From Bacteroidota bacterium (GTDB taxonomy: Bacteria; Bacteroidota; Bacteroidia; Chitinophagales; Chitinophagaceae), in NCBI GenBank assembly GCA_013414745.1, contig CP058707.1:1828931-1839002 (forward strand): a stretch of 10,072 bases of DNA, read 5' to 3'. A program made the translations under genes and the position numbers. The notes beneath the pieces were generated by a model. The model did not search any database, had not been told where the DNA came from, and worked only from the letters and a program-made list of their open reading frames with translations. Positions 1 through 5,884 of this stretch are shown here, in pieces (position 1 is the first letter of the stretch; every line of letters begins with the position of its first letter).

Positions 1-159
1 TTTGGTATCCATCATCACCGACGGAGCGGTTTCGGCCAGGGCCAGGTCCAACATGGGTTGGGGTGGTTGTTGATAGCTCCGGTTTTCCTGAGCCTGAGTG
101 TTCCTGAAAAATAAAAAGATTAGAATCAGGAGGCGGGTGCGTGGCGTAACTTGTTGCAT
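1..159 (-). CDS. S9 family (prolyl oligopeptidase-like) serine peptidase, N-terminus only
   Basis: An ATG at 157-159 opens 53 codons that run off the window edge. Residues 1-24 form a clear Sec signal peptide: MQQVTPRTR, then the hydrophobic LLILIFLFF, then a cleavage-type end NTQAQ. The mature start reads YQQPPQPMLDLA..APSVMMDTK. I recognise this as the opening of Bacteroidota secreted S9 peptidases, which typically start with Y-x-x-P-P-x-x-I/L-x-D-L and a following P-S-V-S/M-x-D/S. Such enzymes are periplasmic or surface serine peptidases with an N-terminal beta-propeller and a C-terminal alpha/beta-hydrolase domain. Neither domain's catalytic part lies in the window, so activity cannot be judged. 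The frame has no interruption. The gene lies 127 bp beyond propeller copy A on the same strand, probably as a separate unit. Family assignment rests on about 25 mature residues and is moderately sure. Confidence 0.6.
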   Translation of the reverse strand, partial: MQQVTPRTRLLILIFLFFRNTQAQENRSYQQPPQPMLDLALAETAPSVMMDTK

Positions 160-286
160 ACCCGCTAAGATAAGCTGTTTTGCGGGTGACTATACACAAT
201 CCAGGCTGTATCCGCATCGGGATGCAACGCATTTGGCGCCCAATGTCTGAACCATGATTTACAGGATTTAAGGATTAGCATGATTT
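160..286. other. Intergenic gap between propeller copy A and the S9 peptidase gene
   Basis: No open frame of note. It holds one copy of the window's interspersed repeat (218-253) and, next to it, an AT-rich stretch of the form GGATTTAAGGATT at 263-275. A possible -7-like element, TATCTTAG on the minus strand, sits six bases before the S9 start, but I find no TTTG at the right distance, so I do not call a promoter. Confidence 0.5.
218..253. repeat. Interspersed intergenic repeat, copy 1
   Basis: A 36-bp unit beginning CGGGATGCAACGCATTTGG and ending CCCAATGTCTGAACC. It matches 1936-1971 at 35 of 36 positions and recurs in interrupted form at 9774-9820, always on the same strand. It contains the small dyad ATGC-AAC-GCAT and the palindrome GGCGCC. 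It lies just beyond the stop codon of propeller copy A. Confidence 0.8.
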
Positions 287-619
287 CTATTCTATGATTA
301 CTTTTTTCACCTGACCCTCAACCTGAAGATAATACATACCCCTGGCCAAAGGTTTTACATCAATGACATCTTCATTTGTTGTAAAAAGCAATTCACCCTG
401 CACATTATACAAGTCTTTCTTTTTGCCTTGTTTATTTTGAACGATAAAAACGGTACTACTCGGATTTGGGTATACCACCCACTCCACACTCCGCACTTCG
501 CTCTCACTCTGGCTTAAGGGCCAGCAGGTTTTGGCGCCTAATCCATAATCCGGCATGCAGGGCGGGTGCCAACCGATACAATATTCGCTACTGTATCCAT
601 ACGCAAACACCGTGGACAA
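287..619 (-). CDS. Copy A open segment: C-terminus with T9SS type A sorting domain
   Basis: True coding from about 570 down to the stop at 287; the first residues to about 570 are a shadow of the neighbouring frame. It reads CMPDYGLGAKTCWPLSQ, then a linker, then VVYPNPSSTVFIVQ, LYNVQGELLFTT, VIDVKPLARGMYYLQVEG and KKVIIE. Y-P-N-P followed by a strand-rich stretch of about 70 residues, a G-x-Y/M-Y-x-L/V motif and a lysine-rich end is the type A sorting domain. T9SS recognises it after Sec export, and it is normally cleaved as the protein reaches the surface. This domain sits at the C-terminus as expected. Confidence 0.85.
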   Translation of the reverse strand: MSTVFAYGYSSEYCIGWHPPCMPDYGLGAKTCWPLSQSESEVRSVEWVVYPNPSSTVFIVQNKQGKKKDLYNVQGELLFTTNEDVIDVKPLARGMYYLQVEGQVKKVIIE

Positions 620-1290
620 AAATTACAACCGATGCCTTTTACATCCGGGTTATCAATGCGGCTCATTTGTTTACTGGTTCCACCAAAATTTCCAATGTAA
701 ATCTTATCATCCGGAGCTAAATATGCATTCGTGTATAGTTGAAAATAAAGATAGGTTGTATCCAATCCATGGATATGCCTTAAACTATCCTCTAACAAAT
801 CATATTGATAGATGTTTGCAGCACTAGTGATGTATAAAAATCGTCCGTTGGGTGAAAAGCACAATCCCATACTTAACCGCTCTTTCATGGAGGTATCATT
901 TGGATTATGTTCTGAATTCAAGGGTATTTGTATCACGTTGGGGTTACTTAATATTCCATGACATCGGTCAAATTCCGAAATAAAAATCAATCCAGTACTG
1001 TTGCCATGGCTGGTTGTTGCAAACATACTTCCATCGCTATTGAATGCACTCTGACCTTGTATATCCCAATTGCCCCATACCGGTTCACTAAACACCTGCA
1101 CGCCCTTATCATACACACTATCCTGGGTAAATAAAAATACATGCACATTGGCACTATCCCCTTCGTTTTTTAATAACCACCAATCCTTGCCATTGCCATG
1201 CCGGCAGGCCTGCATCTGGGTTTTTCGGAGTCTGGCATTTTGCATCAACGGAACCATACGCTTGACTACTTGACCCGCCCCCATTGGCAT
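538..1290 (-). CDS. Copy A open segment: central beta-propeller blades
   Basis: The longest uninterrupted stretch of the propeller family in the window, and therefore the best guide to reading copy B. Its ATG is only the first in-frame methionine after a break at a five-C run (about 1283), so it is not the gene start. In order it carries GQVVKRMVPLMQNARLRKT, HGNGKDWWLLKNEGDSANV, QGQSAFNSDGSMFATTSHG, EFDRCHGILSNPNVIQI, LSMGLCFSPNGRFLYITS, YQYDLLED, YLAPDDKIYIGNFGG and the cysteine cluster GCNFCPRCLRMD. The repeated S/P-D/N-G-x-x-F/L-x-x-T/S pattern marks successive propeller blades. The last 15 or so residues (VGTRPACRIMD) are out of frame; the true protein switches to the neighbouring frame near 570. 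Confidence 0.85.
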   Translation of the reverse strand: MPMGAGQVVKRMVPLMQNARLRKTQMQACRHGNGKDWWLLKNEGDSANVHVFLFTQDSVYDKGVQVFSEPVWGNWDIQGQSAFNSDGSMFATTSHGNSTGLIFISEFDRCHGILSNPNVIQIPLNSEHNPNDTSMKERLSMGLCFSPNGRFLYITSAANIYQYDLLEDSLRHIHGLDTTYLYFQLYTNAYLAPDDKIYIGNFGGTSKQMSRIDNPDVKGIGCNFCPRCLRMDTVANIVSVGTRPACRIMD

Positions 1291-1519
1291 TCATGTCAAT
1301 GATATTGTATAGCAACAAATCGAAATAACAACTTCCGACCTGTCTGACAATTATTCAACTGATTGTCAGATAAAGCGGGCGTCACAAAATAAAATATTTA
1401 CTATCAATTGGTAAAAAATACTACTTTGAAAGTGAACTCCATCCATTTCTGAGCATAGTGATATGGCGGAACTATCGTATCGCCAAACAATAAGTAATTG
1501 CCATTCGCATCATAAATAT

Positions 1520-1756
1520 TCATGCCGTCGCTGGCAAGTATAAGATCCCATTCGTGTCCGCTATGCAAGAATTACCACCAGTAAAATAACTCCAGGTTGG
1601 CGGAGTACCGGAGGTTGATACATTACCATTCGCAAATTTAACACGGCCTCCACCACCACCAGTTATCCATTCATTACCTCGCTTACTTTGAGCATCTGCC
1701 ATTCCGCAGTGGGCGACTGTAACAAACAATAACGTCATGAATACAATGATTTTCAT
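1520..1756 (-). CDS. Copy A open segment: signal peptide and first blade
   Basis: The start ATG at 1754-1756 is supported by the following signal peptide, by alignment with copy B's start (both MKII, both ending AQSKRGN), and by the next motifs SCIADTNGILYLP. The frame then breaks near 1520-1525; GMNIYDANGNYLLFGDTIVP continues in another frame to about 1440. This N-terminal third is clearly more diverged from copy B than the centre is, including a GGGGG stretch (residues 33-37) absent from B. A strong hairpin lies 20 bases upstream of the start. Confidence 0.75.
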   Translation of the reverse strand: MKIIVFMTLLFVTVAHCGMADAQSKRGNEWITGGGGGRVKFANGNVSTSGTPPTWSYFTGGNSCIADTNGILYLPATA

Positions 1757-1775
1757 ATCCTATTCTTTAATGTCC

Positions 1776-1807
1776 TCGCAGTGTCTCTCGCCTCGAGGAC
1801 ACTGCGA
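1776..1807 (-). promoter_or_regulatory. Strong hairpin in the 5' leader of propeller copy A
   Basis: The 10-bp arms TCGCAGTGTC (1776-1785) and GACACTGCGA (1798-1807) pair perfectly. Inside them CTCG (1787-1790) pairs with CGAG (1794-1797) around a CCT loop, with one bulged T. No T-tract follows on the minus strand, so it is not a classical terminator. It ends 20 bases before copy A's ATG, where it could act as a leader structure, an mRNA-stabilising element or a processing site. The structure is directly visible; the role is inferred. Confidence 0.55.
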
Positions 1808-1935
1808 TATTGGCATTGGGCTTGTGGGTATTGTCTGAATCACGGATGATGAAGATTTAAAGATCGTCACTGATGCTAGTACCAAGTTCTAAATTAATCA
1901 TTTTTATCCATGTATTCACCGCAACCTCGCCACAC

Positions 1936-1971
1936 CGGGATGCATCGCATTTGGCGCCCAATGTCTGAACC
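1936..1971. repeat. Interspersed intergenic repeat, copy 2
   Basis: Differs from copy 1 at a single base (GCATCGCAT for GCAACGCAT), over CGGGATGC...TCTGAACC. It lies between propeller copies B and A, about 230 bp past copy B's stop. The sequence that follows differs from copy 1 (an ACACAGAAGG element rather than an ACAGGATTTAAGG element), so the 36 bp is a unit of its own. Confidence 0.8.
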
Positions 1972-1979
1972 GCTGAATA

Positions 1980-2206
1980 CACAGAAGGCTCAGCGTGCAC
2001 AGAAGGGTTTTGTGCATTGGATGAAAACGAGGTATGCCAGTGTTGGTCGTTATGAATATGCTGTACTTCGGTCATGGGTCTCGTTTGATTTTTGATACGA
2101 CCTGTTAGCAAACTGTATTGCCCCATTGCCGACATGCTTCTATTTTTGTTTTAAGTTAAGGTACCTACATCAGTGCCTTCTGTGAACTCAGTGTTTTCTG
2201 TGGTCA
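1980..2206. repeat. Pair of inverted ACAGAAGGC-type short elements
   Basis: CACAGAAGGC at 1980-1989 has an exact inverted copy, GCCTTCTGTG, at 2175-2184. Both belong to longer stretches in which ACAGAA recurs (1980-2008; complement of 2172-2206). This resembles the CACAGAGG-rich intergenic elements common in Bacteroidota genomes. The outer one abuts the stop codon of copy B (2204-2206). No function is assigned. Confidence 0.45.
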
Positions 2207-2369
2207 CTCCACCACTACTTTTTTCACCTGATCCTCAACCCGAAGAAAATACATACCCTGGCCAAACCACTTACATCAACGACATCTTCTTTGGTAGAAA
2301 AATCAATTCACCCTGCACATTATACAACTCCTTCTTTTTGCCTTGTTTATTTTGGATGATAAAAACGTA

Positions 2370-2681
2370 CTACTCGGATTCGGATATACCACCCACTCCG
2401 CACTCTGCACTTCGCTCACTCTGGCTTAAGGGCCAGCAGGTTTTGGCGCCTAATCCATAATCCGGCATGCAGGGCGGAGTAAACACATAGCCATATAAAC
2501 CTAATGTATCTAAGCGTAAACACCGTGGGCAAAAATTACAACCGATACCTTTTACATCCGGGTTATCAATGCGACTCATTTGTTTACTGGTACCATGATA
2601 ATTACCAATGTAAATCTTTTGATCCGGAGCTAAATAAGCATTTGTGTATCGTAAACGGAAGATAGGTTGTATCCAATCCAT
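2370..2681 (-). CDS. Copy B open segment: last blade, cysteine cluster and linker
   Basis: True coding from about 2660 (TNAYLAPDQKIYIGNYHG) to about 2390 (CWPLSQSE). It shows the complete version of a region that is broken in copy A: GCNFCPRCLRLDTLGLYG followed by YVFTPPCMPDYGLGAKTC. The residues before about 2660 and after SQSE are out of frame. The YPNP of the sorting domain follows in the next frame near 2375-2390, and the tail continues through further breaks near 2307 and 2260 to the TGA at 2204. Confidence 0.75.
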   Translation of the reverse strand: MDWIQPIFRLRYTNAYLAPDQKIYIGNYHGTSKQMSRIDNPDVKGIGCNFCPRCLRLDTLGLYGYVFTPPCMPDYGLGAKTCWPLSQSERSAECGVGGISESE

Positions 2682-2874
2682 GGATATACCTTAAACTATC
2701 CTCTAACAAATCATATTGATAGATGTTTGCAGCACTGGTGATATATATAAATCGTCCGTTGGGTGAAAAGCACAATCCCATACTTAACCGTTCTTTCATG
2801 GAGGTATCATTTGGATTATGTTCTGAATTCAAGGTATTTGTATCACGTTGGGGTTGCTTAATATTCCATGACAT
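2602..2874 (-). CDS. Copy B open segment: mid-propeller blades
   Basis: Correct frame from LNSEHNPNDTSMKERLSMG through LCFSPNGRFIYITSAANI, YQYDLLEDSL and HGLDTTYL; beyond that (about 2660) it drifts out of frame. The break at its upstream end is a homopolymer difference: copy A has GGG in AAGGGTATT, copy B has GG. The apparent start ATG is therefore internal. Confidence 0.7.
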   Translation of the reverse strand: MSWNIKQPQRDTNTLNSEHNPNDTSMKERLSMGLCFSPNGRFIYITSAANIYQYDLLEDSLRYIHGLDTTYLPFTIHKCLFSSGSKDLHW

Positions 2875-2896
2875 CGGTCAAATTCTGAAATAAAAA

Positions 2897-3091
2897 TCAA
2901 CCAGTACTGTTGCCATGGCTGGTTGTTGCAAACATACTGCCATCGCTATTGAATGCACTCTGACCTTGTATATCCCAATTGCCCCATACCGGTTCACTAA
3001 ACACCTGCACGCCCTTATCATACACACTATCCTGGGTAAATAAAAATACATGCACATTGGCACTATCCCCTTCGTTTTTAATAACCACCAA
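2897..3091 (-). CDS. Copy B open segment: propeller blades before the EFDRCHG motif
   Basis: Reads KNEGDSANVHVFLFTQDSVY, then EPVWGNWDIQGQSAFNSDG and SMFATTSHGNSTG, the same as copy A. It opens after a T-run that is one base shorter than in copy A (five versus six T near 3075). It closes where copy A has TCAATCCAG and copy B TCAACCAG (near 2898). These paired comparisons show the breaks are single-base length differences. Confidence 0.7.
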   Translation of the reverse strand: MVVIKNEGDSANVHVFLFTQDSVYDKGVQVFSEPVWGNWDIQGQSAFNSDGSMFATTSHGNSTG

Positions 3092-3210
3092 TCCTTGCCA
3101 TTACCATGCCGGCAGGCCTGCATCTGGGTTTTGCGGAGTCTGGCATTTTGCATCAATGGAACCATACGCTTGACTACTTGCCCCGAACCCCATTGGCATT
3201 CATGTCTACC
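3085..3210 (-). CDS. Copy B open segment: second blade region (HGNGKDWW)
   Basis: A larger open frame covers 2878-3258, but only about 3210-3085 is in the protein's frame. It reads GQVVKRMVPLMQNARLRKT and HGNGKDWWLLK, nearly identical to copy A. Immediately upstream the true protein is in another frame (CYFDLLLYNLVDMNANG, about 3255-3205), breaking at the GGGG/CCCC run near 3188. The family normally has a D-M-N/S-x-N-G-G-x-G-x-V-V motif exactly here, which confirms the join. Confidence 0.65.
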
Positions 3211-3313
3211 AAATTGTAAAGTAACAAATCGAAATAACAACTTCCGACCGTCTGACAATCCTGATACTTCGCATCAGAAAAAGCGGGTGTCACAAAATAA
3301 AATCTATTACTAT

Positions 3314-3664
3314 CTAATGGTAAAAAATACTGCTTTGAGAGTAAATGCTAAAACCATTTTTCTGAGCATAGTGATAAGGGGGTACAATCGAATCGCCATC
3401 TTGAATATAGTTTCCATTAAAATCATAAATATTCATACCATCACTTGCTAGTAGAAGATTCCCATTGGTATCACAAATATTACTACATCCTGAGGCAAAG
3501 TACTTGAAAGGGAAATACACGCCGGTTTGAGTAATAATACCTGAACCATTAAAATTGATGGTATTTCCACTTGTGCCAGTTACCCATACATTGCCACGTT
3601 TGCTTTGAGCATTCACGTTCACACTAAGTAAAAGTGTCAGGAATAATGAAATGATTATCTTCAT
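3314..3664 (-). CDS. Copy B open segment: signal peptide and first blade
   Basis: The ATG at 3662-3664 is chosen because a good signal peptide follows (MKII, a hydrophobic core, then VNAQ) and because copy A starts the same way. Next come QSKRGNVWVTGTSGN, a CSNICDTNGNLLLASDGMN stretch and VPPYHYAQKNGFSIYSQSS. The ATGA overlap with the stop at 3661-3663 means ribosomes finishing the giant protein can restart here. The frame is lost at the TTTTTT/ACC stretch near 3320, after which LDSNRFYFVTPAFSD continues. Confidence 0.8.
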   Translation of the reverse strand: MKIIISLFLTLLLSVNVNAQSKRGNVWVTGTSGNTINFNGSGIITQTGVYFPFKYFASGCSNICDTNGNLLLASDGMNIYDFNGNYIQDGDSIVPPYHYAQKNGFSIYSQSSIFYH

Positions 3665-3837
3665 TCTTTTATGATTTTACCGGTATAAACCTTTTGTCCT
3701 TGCTTCGTAATACTATAATTATAAACCCCATTTGATAATTGTGAAATATCGATGGTGCTCAGTGGCGATCTTAAATCCTGCTCCAAGACTAATCTTCCTA
3801 TCATGTCGTACAATTGAATTTTACCAGAGAAGGTCAT
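3661..3837 (-). CDS. Giant protein open segment: C-terminal half of the T9SS type A sorting domain
   Basis: Reads TFSGKIQLYDMIGRLVLEQ, then ISQLSNGVYNYSITKQGQK and VYTGKIIKE before TGA 3661-3663. L-Y-D-x-x-G-R-L-V and L-x-x-G-V-Y are hallmarks of the sorting domain. The YPNP that begins the domain is at 3864-3875 in another frame, with a one-base break near 3840 (ACTATAAAGGTATGACC). The stop overlaps the start of copy B by four bases. Confidence 0.85.
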   Translation of the reverse strand: MTFSGKIQLYDMIGRLVLEQDLRSPLSTIDISQLSNGVYNYSITKQGQKVYTGKIIKE

Positions 3838-4264
3838 ACCTTTATAGTAACAATATCCGTACCCGGATTCGGATAAATAGATATGTCATCGTTGTTTGTA
3901 TCTATTGTTGACTGAAATTGATTCGGCATTAATTTTCTAAGATATTCGTTTTCCAAAGTCAGATTAGTGGTGGTATTCGAGCTAGTATTGGTTTTATATA
4001 CCCCACATTATTGCAACTCTTTAAATCATCATAGTACAGCCCGGGTGTATAATACGCGTGGAGTGCCCGGGCCTTAAACACGGCACTACCTCTACATAGG
4101 GGCATTGCGGGGCTAAATAGGTAACAAAATCTTTGTCTTCAGGGCTTAATGAATCGATGCCATGCCGTATCACTTTTAAATAAATGCGGTTTATTTCCGT
4201 TCATTGTAATCTTGTTGTTCAGATGCATCTATGTTTTCGTTTTCCTGTTCCGCAGCTTGCAGAC

Positions 4265-4654
4265 TTAGTTCCCGAATTGTCGGATTATTTTGTACAAAAT
4301 TATCGATCGATCTCTAAGTTTTTGCTCGGCGGCATGCTCTTGGGCAATCGCCGTGCTTTGCATGGTATTATAAAATAGTATGAGTGTATTATGACTATTT
4401 TTAAAACTCGGATTTCGATCTAAATAGGTATACAAGCGTTTACTATCATACCAATGCATCATTTCCGGAAACTCAGGATATGCCTTGGTATCAGTGGCAA
4501 TAGCCAAGGCCTCGTCCAAGGAAAAATCCAAATCAGTTTCATCGACAAAATTAACACAATTGCTATTCGTGTACAATTGTGCATTGGGATTGGGTAAAAT
4601 ACTATACCAGCAACTATTCTGCACCCGTATTAATATTATAGCTCTTTGACTCAT
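4265..4654 (-). CDS. Giant protein open segment: helical region before the sorting domain
   Basis: Correct frame from about 4637 (NSCWYSILPNPNAQLYTNSN) to about 4305. It is acidic and predicted helical (ETDLDFSLDEALAIATDTK, FPEMMHWYDSKRLYTYLDR, a TAIAQEHAAEQKL stretch). The final residues ILYKIIRQFGN are out of frame; the true protein continues NFVQNNPTIRELSLQAAEQ through a GATC-GATC slip near 4305. Further frames then carry INRIYLKVIRHGIDSLSPED, YLAPQCP and GSAVFKARALHAYYTPGLY (about 4185-4020). A Q-C-P-x-x-G-G-x-A-V-Y/F-x-A-R motif before the T9SS tail is common in large Bacteroidota beta-helix proteins. Confidence 0.7.
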   Translation of the reverse strand: MSQRAIILIRVQNSCWYSILPNPNAQLYTNSNCVNFVDETDLDFSLDEALAIATDTKAYPEFPEMMHWYDSKRLYTYLDRNPSFKNSHNTLILFYNTMQSTAIAQEHAAEQKLRDRSIILYKIIRQFGN

Positions 4655-5852
4655 TGCCTTGAATGGCGTTGGTAAAAATCACCTTACCATCCGATTGCTC
4701 ACAAAACTTAAACACTTTAGCTGCTGGGGTAACGCCTGTAAATTGGTTATTATTATCATTGGCATTGTCGCCCACATCGCCCAATGTTCCTTCATCGCCC
4801 AAATGCCGCATCAACCATCCTAATACACTGTTGTAAACAATATTGCCCTGTATCGCCAGCGGGTTAGTACCGCAATTGTTTATTGCAACCAGCCCAAACC
4901 GGGAACCGCTGACCATATTACATTTTAAATAATTGTTCTGGCTTTTGTGCAGGAGGATACCGGAAATATCATCACGTATTTCGGGGGCTGTTTGTGAATA
5001 GGTATTGGCATTGATGCTATTATCATTGATGCCGGTATTGTTGCTATTCACGGTGCCGATACCGATTAACTGCGTGCTACCGGCACATACAATCGGTGTT
5101 ACATTGGTATTGCTGAGTTGTATGACATTGGTTTGTGCACTTGTTCGATCGCCGGTATTCGCGAGGCTAATTCCAACCCCGGCGTAATGAGGTATATTTA
5201 TTGTATTTAAATTAACCTGCATACCGTCGTCTGCGATACTATTAAAATTCCAAATTTCAATTCCTTTAGGCCAAAATAAAGGCGTTCCCATACCGCTGGC
5301 AGTGACAATTCCGTTAGGATGTAAATTACAGTTGATGGTATTATATTTTATTGTACTATTCAGGTTTTGACCATATAACTGTACGCCAATAAATACATTG
5401 TCCAGTTGGTTATTTTGAATTGTATAACTTCTGTTATCGGTAAACCCACACATGATACCCATGAGCACATTGTTCATTCCTAAATGTTTCGCGGTTAGCG
5501 AAGTTTGGTTACTCACAATCCCCTTATCGCAGTTGGTGAAGGTTGTGGTTGTGTTTGCCGAAATCGTATTTTGCACTTTCAGGCTAATTCCGCCATTACT
5601 CAAGGGGCTTCCTCCAAAATGACTGAAAATAGCTGCTCCCATTGGGCTTTGGTAACAGTTATTTATTTTATCGGCTTCCGGAAATAAACTGCTAAGGGTA
5701 TTGTCTTCTATGTTACTAAAACTATTATTGTACAGTTCTATTGTAGATGAAAGGGTGGTGTTTGTATTGGTTATATAAATGCCATTGTTTAGATTATTGA
5801 AGGTATTTCCGGGTGAGGAATTGTTCGGAACACCAATCTGAAGTTGTTTCAC
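4614..5852 (-). CDS. Giant protein open segment: second right-handed beta-helix
   Basis: A 412-residue stretch of asparagine-rich coils with repeated x-N-x-I/L-x-N-x-x-x-G-I patterns (NTFNNLNNGIYI, GISLKVQNTISAN, NCDKGIVSNQTSL, TDNRSYTIQNNQLDN, VFIGVQLYG, HKSQNNYLKCNMVSGSR). This is the parallel beta-helix repeat (PbH1/NosD-like) fold. The first ATG is internal: in the same frame, sequence upstream reads SKTFHGIELHDVKQLQIG back to about 5890, where the frame breaks. It ends at TAG 4614 next to a one- or two-base indel near 4637. Many such repeats act as carbohydrate-binding or structural stalks. Confidence 0.8.
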   Translation of the reverse strand: MKQLQIGVPNNSSPGNTFNNLNNGIYITNTNTTLSSTIELYNNSFSNIEDNTLSSLFPEADKINNCYQSPMGAAIFSHFGGSPLSNGGISLKVQNTISANTTTTFTNCDKGIVSNQTSLTAKHLGMNNVLMGIMCGFTDNRSYTIQNNQLDNVFIGVQLYGQNLNSTIKYNTINCNLHPNGIVTASGMGTPLFWPKGIEIWNFNSIADDGMQVNLNTINIPHYAGVGISLANTGDRTSAQTNVIQLSNTNVTPIVCAGSTQLIGIGTVNSNNTGINDNSINANTYSQTAPEIRDDISGILLHKSQNNYLKCNMVSGSRFGLVAINNCGTNPLAIQGNIVYNSVLGWLMRHLGDEGTLGDVGDNANDNNNQFTGVTPAAKVFKFCEQSDGKVIFTNAIQGNESKSYNINTGAE

Positions 5853-5884
5853 ATCATGTAGTTCAATTCCGTGGAAGGTTTTAC

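Larger units (their letters stand above)
287..1756 (-). pseudogene. Propeller copy A: secreted T9SS type A sorting-domain beta-propeller protein, frame-broken
   Basis: Starts at ATG 1756 with a signal peptide (MKIIVFMTLLFVTVAHCG..ADAQ) and mature start SKRGNEWITG. It ends at TAG 287 after a T9SS type A tail. The middle belongs to a Bacteroidota family of secreted proteins with six to seven WD40/PD40-like blades. Diagnostic pieces are GMNIYDxNGN, a D-T-I-V-P-P motif, CRHGNGKDWWLL, AFNSDGSMFATTS, EFDRCHG, LCFSPNGRFLYITS, YLAPDDKIYIGN and PPCMPDYGLGAKTCWPL. The span would give about 490 residues, usual for the family. Breaks occur near 570, 1283, 1400-1450 and 1520, with reading resuming in another frame each time. 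The precise role of the family is unknown; ligand binding at the cell surface is inferred. Copy B is a close paralogue. If the indels are sequencing errors, this is an intact gene. Confidence 0.8.
1757..2203. other. Noncoding spacer between propeller copies B and A, rich in short repeats
   Basis: This 447-bp gap holds a strong hairpin (1776-1807), a diverged TCTGAATCACGGAT / GATTTAAAGAT element (about 1830-1866), interspersed repeat copy 2 (1936-1971), and two inverted ACAGAAGGC-type elements (1980-2008 and 2172-2206). A minus-strand reading frame at 1857-2135 has no recognisable protein and runs through these repeats, so I do not treat it as a gene. No promoter is convincing, so I cannot say whether copy A has its own transcript or is read through from copy B. 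Confidence 0.6.
2204..3664 (-). pseudogene. Propeller copy B: secreted T9SS type A sorting-domain beta-propeller protein, frame-broken
   Basis: Starts at ATG 3664 with a signal peptide (MKIIISLFLTLLLSVNVNAQ) and mature start SKRGNVWVTG. It ends at TGA 2204 after RVE..VKKVVVE, the tail of a type A sorting domain. The span predicts about 485 residues, matching copy A. Motifs occur in the same order: SDGMNIYDFNGNYIQDGDS, FYFVTPAFSD, a conserved DMNANG, HGNGKDWW, NSDGSMFATTS, CFSPNGRFIYITS, YLAPDQKIYIGN, CNFCPRCLRLDTLGLYG, PPCMPDYGLGAKTCWP and VVYPNPSST. About nine indels break it (near 3320, 3210, 3078, 2898, 2852, 2660, 2385, 2307 and 2260). The start codon overlaps the stop of the giant upstream gene (ATGA), implying one mRNA and translational coupling. 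If the indels are artefacts, the gene is intact. Confidence 0.8.

Noticed and set aside
160..286. Promoter for the S9 peptidase (TATCTTAG near 164-171).
   Set aside because: The only upstream TTG is 24 bases away and the start codon follows within six bases, so the geometry does not fit.
466..827. Plus-strand open frames antisense to copy A (also 1070-1273, 2979-3451).
   Set aside because: They mirror the strongly supported minus-strand propeller frames and show no protein features of their own.
1776..1807. Rho-independent terminator for either strand.
   Set aside because: The hairpin is strong but neither side is followed by a run of T, so it is listed as a leader structure instead.
1857..2135. 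A minus-strand 92-codon open frame between the propeller copies.
   Set aside because: It runs through three short repeat elements, shows no family motif and has no signal peptide. The similar phrase QTLGAKC in this frame also occurs in the other repeat copies, so it is a by-product of the repeat.
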